Shown one piece after another: positions 19,145 through 24,343 of a DNA stretch of 24,343 nucleotides (its first letter is position 1; every line of letters begins with the position of its first letter). A program made the translations under genes and the position numbers. Source of the stretch: Pleurobrachia bachei (taxonomy: Eukaryota > Ctenophora > Tentaculata > Cydippida > Pleurobrachiidae); assembly GCA_000695325.1 (NCBI GenBank), contig AVPN01000099.1, positions 24,302-48,644 of the forward strand, read 5' to 3'. The notes beneath the pieces are model-generated. The model ran no database searches. It was given only the letters and a program-made list of their open reading frames with translations, and had not been told where the DNA came from.

Positions 19145-21051
19145 TCACACTTGGAATTTAGGCGAATGTAGTTTGGTGGGAGTAAGGTGGGTTGGCATGA
19201 TGGGAAGGAACCAGTTACATCCCATACCATTCCCAAAGACCTCCTGCATGTTTTGTTTCCATGTTAACCGCTCCCACGTCGCCTGCTCATTCTTTAACTT
19301 CTCTATACCCTGCAGTAATGAGAGAGGGGGTCAGTAATGGTTCCACCCAGCAGGCAGCAGTGGTAATGAGAGAGGGGGGTCAGTAATGGTTCCTGTGAGT
19401 TATATTGCCGTGCTACCAGGTGGTTCTCGACTCCTTCTTCCAACTACAAATGCAGTAGGTATACCTAGTACTACCTATAGTATTACTGGAGGAGTCGTTA
19501 CTGGTCTAGAAAACAACATTACTATTACCGTTTGGTCGTCCATTATTGCGTAGAGTTGAGTCCCAAACATAATCCCGGTAAATAGGCCGAAGAGCAGGGA
19601 GACAAAGAGAAGGATGGTCAGTAGCATCAGAGATATGGGAGGAGAGAGCGCACCACAACCTACGGAGGGGAGTTGGAGATGAAACAAACGACATACATGC
19701 CGATTGTAGACAATTATACACTGCATTCTATACACCGCATAATGATAGAAATATTTAGAAAGAGAGAAAGAGAGATTGAGAAAGAGCAGGGGAGTGAGAA
19801 AGATAGTCCATCTGCATCTAGGGCAGTTTGGATGTACATAATTAAATGATAATTACTCCGTCCAGCACTACATTATAATTATCGTTGATGCTACTAGCAC
19901 TACTAACTAGCACTACCAATAAAATATTCTGTTCCACCCCCGTCCCCCACCCCCGGTCCCCCACTAACTAACTACTTACTGCTCCATTCAGCGTCACTAC
20001 AGTGCACTATCTTGTTGACCGCCATGTACATAGCCATGGTAGATATAGTGAAGATGTAGAGAGTAAAGAGGATAAAGAACTTCTGGTTCTGCTGACCCAC
20101 ACAGTTGTTAACCCAGGGACAGTGGTGATCCATCTTTCTAATACACCGCCTACATACCTGCAGGTGGGGAGAGAAGGGATACTAAGAGGGACTAAGGTCG
20201 GGGAGGTGACTTGGGTGTGTGTCAGGACTCAGAGGCTTTTATAACTTGTCGACTTTTGACAAGGATTGAAAGAGAGGTACCGAGAGAAAAAAAGAAGATA
20301 TTGAGAGGTACTCAGAGAAAAAAGAAGATATTGAGATATGTTGTATGGATAAGAGAGAAGAACATGTGAGATGTGGAATATTGCGTACTGCTTGGCTAAC
20401 GTTACTCTACACACACACAATGCATGTGGCAAGCAGCAGCTCAAAACATCTGATATCTCTACACAACAAGGATGAACTTGTAGTGTAGTGTAAGGATGAA
20501 ACTCACACTACAGTGATGGGCCCTCTCCGGTTTAATACTGTTACACGTCAGACACAGCACTGCACTCTTCAAGTCTTCCTTCTGGGCAAACCGGGCATTA
20601 TACGTCTCCATAGGGATAGCACCTGTAACAAGGGGGTGAATCACATAATATAGTTTTAAGGGTAAAGGGTTGATTAGACCAGAATGTAGAATGCTGTATA
20701 CCAGGATTTGTAGTCATCGCCTTCAGATGGGACCATAATGCCAGGAAAGAGAAGAAGGTGAACACCCCTACCTGAAATGAGGGAGAAATTTAACATAAAA
20801 TAAAGAACTACTAGTTTGAAGATCATGTTGTGTCAATATGACAGAGCACCATTGAAAGTAAATACTTTTATTCAAAGGCCTTTTAGAAAAAGACATGAAA
20901 CTAATTAATATAATACCTGTATGGCGGTGCTGACGAGAGGATCAGGTAAAAGTATAACCGTTATAACAACAAACTGGGAGTAGAGAACGAGAACATATGT
21001 CATAGAGGAACATACGATACCCGCAACATCGTTAACAAACCACTCCACCAT
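19145..21051 (-). CDS. ZDHHC3: DHHC-type protein S-palmitoyltransferase (ZDHHC3/7, GODZ-like)
   Basis: Transfers palmitate to protein cysteines at Golgi-type membranes. Six minus-strand exons (20917-21051, 20702-20771, 20507-20622, 19980-20157, 19529-19659, 19145-19309) join in frame for 264 aa. The order is: WFVNDVAGIV and TM1 (about 14-36), TM2 (46-63), the zinc-binding cysteine-rich region with CLTCNSIKPERAHHCSVCRR, catalytic DHHC at 117-120 in MDHHCPWVNNCVG, TM3 (about 131-152), TM4 (about 175-197), then TGIEKLKNE in place of the TTxE motif. ATG at 21049-21051 (MVEWFVND) matches the vertebrate position just before W-F; a longer N-terminus from an upstream exon is possible. The tail is shorter than in vertebrates. 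ZDHHC3 versus ZDHHC7 cannot be separated. Confidence 0.92.
19310..19400 (-). repeat. Duplicated 3'-splice-site region in the last ZDHHC intron
   Basis: On the minus strand ggaaccattactgaccccc followed by tctctcattac occurs twice in tandem, about 55 bp apart. The proximal copy leads directly into the acceptor tgcag|GGTATAG. Confidence 0.75.
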
Positions 21052-21732
21052 TTTTACACCTACTGAGCCTACTACATAGCTACATCTGTTTCAGAGAGAT
21101 TCATCATTAGTTCGAATAAATATCAATATATCAAATGTAGCCCTATTATAATAATAAACTAATTTCAGTGCCATCTTGCTCGGTCCTCAAGCTAGGGTCC
21201 CCTTCAATCCATAGGTCACCATTTCAGTGTGCGCTAAATTAGTAATTGCGATTTTCCTCCGGTTAATTCCCCGTGGCCCGTAGTAATCTCGACTTCAAGT
21301 TTGAAGTGATCCATCATTGTCGGTTTCTTGGTATCTTGGTATCTTGGTATTGTCTTTGAGTAGATCCTACATTGGTGCCAGTTCCTTACAGAGCCTCCCC
21401 CTCCCTGGAAACATTCCGTATCCAGTCCAACATTGAATTGTTGTTCTGTTTTTGGGGGGACGATAAACGATTCGGGGGACGATCCGGTCTTCTGGAAATT
21501 TTGTCCGAGAAGTTCTGAAGGACCTTTTGAAACCAGGAACTCGTTAGCAATCCCAACCCCGCTGTGTTCATAACCAACAGAGTCGGTGGTAACAGAGAGA
21601 AGGCATCACAATCAACTTCTCGAAGTCGTTTTCCGACTTGGCAAACGCTGCTAGCGCGATGGGATAAGGCAGCGCTTTTCAATTTTCCGACAACACCAAC
21701 AAAATTGGCATACGCTGCAGGCCCTTCAAGAT
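19973..21732 (-). repeat. ZDHHC tandem duplication, copy A
   Basis: Unit of about 1.76 kb running from the donor of exon 4 through exon 1 and the 5' flank to cccttcaagat. The second copy is 21733-23501. Offsets are 1759-1760 bp in the exon 4/3 region and 1768 bp from exon 1 on. Confidence 0.95.
21052..21732 (-). other. 5' flank of ZDHHC copy A, with a long open frame
   Basis: Minus-strand upstream region of the intact gene. ctgaaacag at about 21084-21092 is a possible acceptor for a 5'-UTR exon. About 21430-21730 stays open on the minus strand (for example DAFSLLPPTLLVMNTAGLGL) and is kept in both copies, but I do not recognise it. The 3-fold cttggtat repeat near 21330 is present in both copies. 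Confidence 0.5.
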
Positions 21733-21738
21733 ACTTAC

Positions 21739-22819
21739 TGCTCCATTCAGCGTCACTACAGTGCACTATCTTGTTGACCGCCATGTACATAGCCATGGTA
21801 GATATAGTGAAGATGTAGAGAGTAAAGAGGATAAAGAACTTCTGGTTCTGCTGACCCACACAGTTGTTAACCCAGGGACAGTGGTGATCCATCTTTCTAA
21901 TACACCGCCTACATACCTGCAGGTGGGGAGAGAAGGGATACTAAGAGGGACTAAGGTCGGGGAGGTGACTTGGGTGTGTGTCAGGACTCAGAGGCTTTTA
22001 TAACTTGTCGACTTTTGACAAGGATTGAAAGAGAGGTACCGAGAGAAAAAAAGAAGATATTGAGAGGTACTCAGAGAAAAAAGAAGATATTGAGATATGT
22101 TGTATGGATAAGAGAGAAGAACATGTGAGATGTGGAATATTGCGTACTGCTTGGCTAACGTTACTCTACACACACACAATACAGTATGGCAAGCAGCAGC
22201 TCAAAACATCTGATATCTCTACACAACAAGGATGAACTTGTAGTGTAGTGTAAGGATGAAACTCACACTACAGTGATGGGCCCTCTCCGGTTTAATACTG
22301 TTACACTTCAGACACAACACTGCACTCTTTAAATCTTCCTTCTGGGCAAACCGGGCATTATACGTCTCCATAGGGATAGCACCTGTAACAAGGGGGTGAA
22401 TCACATAATATAGTTTTAAGGGTAAAGGGTTGATTAGACCAGAATGTAGAATGCTGTATACCAGGATTTGTAGTCATCGCCTTTAGGTGGGACCATAATG
22501 CCAGAAAGGAGAAGAAAGTGAACACGCCTACCTGAAATGAGGCGGAATTTAACAAAAAGTTTTTTTTTAAACAAATTCATTTGACAATCATATTGTGCCA
22601 ATGACGGAGTACCACTTAAAGTAACTAATATATTTTGTTTGAAAGGCCCACTAGAAAAAGACATGAAACTAATTAATATAATACCTGTATGGCGGTGCTG
22701 ACGAGAGGATCAGGTAAAAGTATAACCGTTATTACAACGAACTGTCTCATCTCTTGCTCTTGTATACAGTATCTCCTTGTATGCTATGGGCGAACATCGT
22801 TAACAAACCACTCCACCAT
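21739..22819 (-). pseudogene. Partial, broken ZDHHC copy B (exons 1-4)
   Basis: Exon equivalents are 22685-22819, 22462-22531, 22267-22382 and 21739-21916; exons 5-6 are absent. Exons 2-4 keep frame, splice sites and the DHHC motif. In exon 3 Thr becomes Lys, giving CLKC. Exon 1 starts MVEWFVNDV, then enters the complemented block and meets TAG after two further codons, so the copy cannot make the normal protein from this start. Exon-4 frame would continue through the duplicated 5' flank. Confidence 0.85.
22746..22792. other. 47-bp block that is the non-reversed complement of 20978-21024
   Basis: Copy A reads gagtagagaacgagaacata..., copy B reads ctcatctcttgctcttgtat... at the same offset of 1768. 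Every one of the 47 aligned positions is A/T or G/C swapped with order kept. Flanks on both sides are ordinary direct-repeat identity. A true inversion would also reverse the order, which is not the case. Confidence 0.95.
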
Positions 22820-23148
22820 TTTTACACCTACTGAGCCTACTACATAGCTACATCTGTTTCAGAGAGATTCATCATTAGTTCGAATAAATATCAATATATC
22901 AAATGTAGCCCTATTATAATAATAAACTAATTTCAGTGCCATCTTGCTCGGTCCTCAAGCTAGGGTCCCCTTCAATCCATAGGTCACCATTTCAGTGTGC
23001 GCTAAATTAGTAATTGCGATTTTCCTCCGGTTAATTCCCCGTGGCCCGTAGTAATCTCGACTTCAAGTTTGAAGTGATCCATCATTGTCGGTTTCTTGGT
23101 ATCTTGGTATCTTGGTATTGTCTTTGAGTAGATCCTACATTGGTGCCA

Positions 23149-23196
23149 CAAGGAATGTCTCGGAGGGGGAGGGACCTTTGTAAGGCATAGGTCAGG
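23149..23196. other. 48-bp block that is the non-reversed complement of 21381-21428
   Basis: Copy A reads gttccttacagagcctcccc..., copy B reads caaggaatgtctcggagggg... at the same 1768 offset. All 48 positions are complementary without reversal. Sharp borders: tggtgcca precedes both and aacatt follows both. Confidence 0.95.
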
Positions 23197-23501
23197 AACA
23201 TTAAATTGTTGTTCTGTTTTTGGGGGGACGATAAACGATTCGGGGGACGATCCGGTCTTCTGGAAATTTTGTCCGAGAAGTTCTGAAGGACCTTTTGAAA
23301 CCAGGAACTCGTTAGCAATCCCAACCCCGCTGTGTTCATAACCAACAGAGTCGGTGGTAACAGAGAGAAGGCATCACAATCAACTTCTCGAAGTCGTTTT
23401 CCGACTTGGCAAACGCTGCTAGCGCGATGGGATAAGGCAGCGCTTTTCAATTTTCCGACAACACCAACAAAATTGGCATACGCTGCAGGCCCTTCAAGAT
23501 T

Positions 23502-23935
23502 CGTTGCGGGGTGGCGCGCATGGAGAAAAAAAACAAGAGAAAAAGATCAGTAAAAAAACTGTGGCCGGGATTTTTCTTCCAGCGCGCTGCCATGCAGCGG
23601 AAAAATCATGCGCGCGGGTGCGCGGCTTAATCTAAAGTTTTCAGATTTCGCAAGCATTTTTTAAAAACTTTTGCCACTTTTCGTTTTTGATTTTTTCTTT
23701 TCGAGGTGGAGATAGCTACCTGACGGCTGACTCCCAACGCCCCTGTACCCAATGCCCATGCGGGACAATGTCCAGGTTCGGGGCGGAGCCCCCACAACGG
23801 GTGCCAGGGGCTGAATACCGGCGGGAGTGTAGGGCGGACTCACCGGGCGGCGGGCCCAGGCTTTCTTCGCATCTGCAGGTTGCCAACCTCCACGCCAACT
23901 TCTACTCCACTTGGGGGAACAAATGAACTCTGTTC
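23502..23935. promoter_or_regulatory. GC/CpG-rich stretch upstream of the ZDHHC copies
   Basis: After the duplication ends, the sequence becomes rich in CpG (gtggcgcgcatgg, catgcgcgcgggtgcgcggc, then a GC-rich block 23705-23880 containing ggggcggagcccc). It could be the original ZDHHC promoter, now separated from the intact copy by copy B, or part of a repeat. Open frames on both strands here are unrecognised and probably by-products of high GC. Confidence 0.35.
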
Positions 23936-24080
23936 TGTATACAGTGTGCTTTTTTGTCTAGTGAATTCTTCAGCTTTGTGTAGTGTACTTGTTTGCGACG
24001 CTAATACAGATTTTTTTTGGGGGAGAAAAATGATTAAAAAACAGATAACAATCAATTTTTGTCTTCTTCCTCTAGTTCCT

Positions 24081-24305
24081 CTACTTGAGATATAGTAAGT
24101 TATAGTCCACAGAGTCATCCACTCGACATGGGAGTCGTCCTCGGTATCCTCTGAGACTGATGACAGTCGTCTTGAGCAGGCAAAAAGCTAGCCGTTGTCT
24201 TATATATCGGATTGTATCGGCATAGCTGTTCTTGTTTTTGACACTGAGATTATTTGCGATTTGTTTGTATAATCGTTTCAAACTTTTCAACACTACTTTA
24301 AACAA
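24081..24305 (-). pseudogene. Possible C-terminal remnant of a mobile-element ORF
   Basis: Minus-strand open frame of about 74 codons ending TAG at 24081. It contains YADTIRYIRQRLAFCLLKTT followed by VISLRGYRGR. This pattern (I/V-R-x-R-L-(A/S)-F-x-L-L ... L-R-G-x-R-G) resembles the C-terminus of repetitive element-encoded proteins found in many invertebrate genomes. I recall the pattern only generally and cannot name the family. An in-frame TGA lies upstream within the window (about 24324-24326), so it is a fragment or follows an intron. Confidence 0.3.
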
Positions 24306-24343
24306 ATTAATTTGAGTTTGCCGTCAATCGATCTGATAACTGT

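Larger units (their letters stand above)
21733..23501 (-). repeat. ZDHHC tandem duplication, copy B
   Basis: Second copy of 19973-21732, collinear apart from small indels between exons 1 and 2. The junction with copy A falls a few bases past the exon-4 donor (gtaagt retained). It contains two blocks that are the non-reversed complement of copy A: 22746-22792 and 23149-23196. Confidence 0.95.

Noticed and set aside
22746-22792. Explaining the odd block as an ordinary small inversion
   Set aside because: The reverse complement of 20978-21024 does not match; only the non-reversed complement does, over every base.
1-24343. CRISPR arrays, bacterial operons, ribosome-binding sites, rRNA or tRNA genes
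   Set aside because: The window is eukaryotic with spliced genes; the 29-bp direct repeat at 2287-2568 has no spacers, and no tRNA or rRNA signatures were seen.

Overview
Eukaryotic DNA from an animal, most likely an early-branching invertebrate such as a sponge. This is judged from compact GT-AG genes with many 50-100 bp introns next to repeat-rich introns, and from the gene set; the species cannot be fixed from the sequence. I reconstructed exons by matching splice sites and codon phase, so the gene models are inferences from sequence alone.

Layout. (1) Bases 1-15996, + strand: the 3' part of a large gene ending in a RasGEF (CDC25-homology) catalytic domain. The 5' end lies outside the window or upstream of the recognised exons. 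(2) A small intronless gene for a free-standing BPL_N / class-I glutamine-amidotransferase-like protein sits inside one RasGEF intron on the same strand, in three tandem copies: two intact and one truncated. (3) 16658-18543, - strand: a complete six-exon kynurenine aminotransferase / cysteine-S-conjugate beta-lyase gene, convergent with RasGEF. (4) 19145-21051, - strand: a complete six-exon DHHC palmitoyltransferase of the ZDHHC3/7 (GODZ) type, followed upstream by a broken tandem copy of its first four exons. (5) 23501-24343: a GC-rich stretch and a possible mobile-element remnant.

Four separate tandem segmental duplications dominate the window: about 655-2640, 3451-7400, 9380-14670 and 19973-23501. 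Their copies are nearly identical. In the RasGEF gene each one duplicates exons so that splicing all copies together would break the reading frame. They could be real recent duplications or two haplotypes laid end to end by assembly.

Most unusual: in the ZDHHC duplication, two blocks of 47-48 bp in one copy are the base-by-base complement of the other copy WITHOUT reversal, in exact register. Ordinary inversion cannot make this. Also notable are a 782-bp perfect spacer-less palindrome and a recurring pattern in which exon-end plus 5' splice-site sequence is re-duplicated into the adjacent intron (four cases in two genes).
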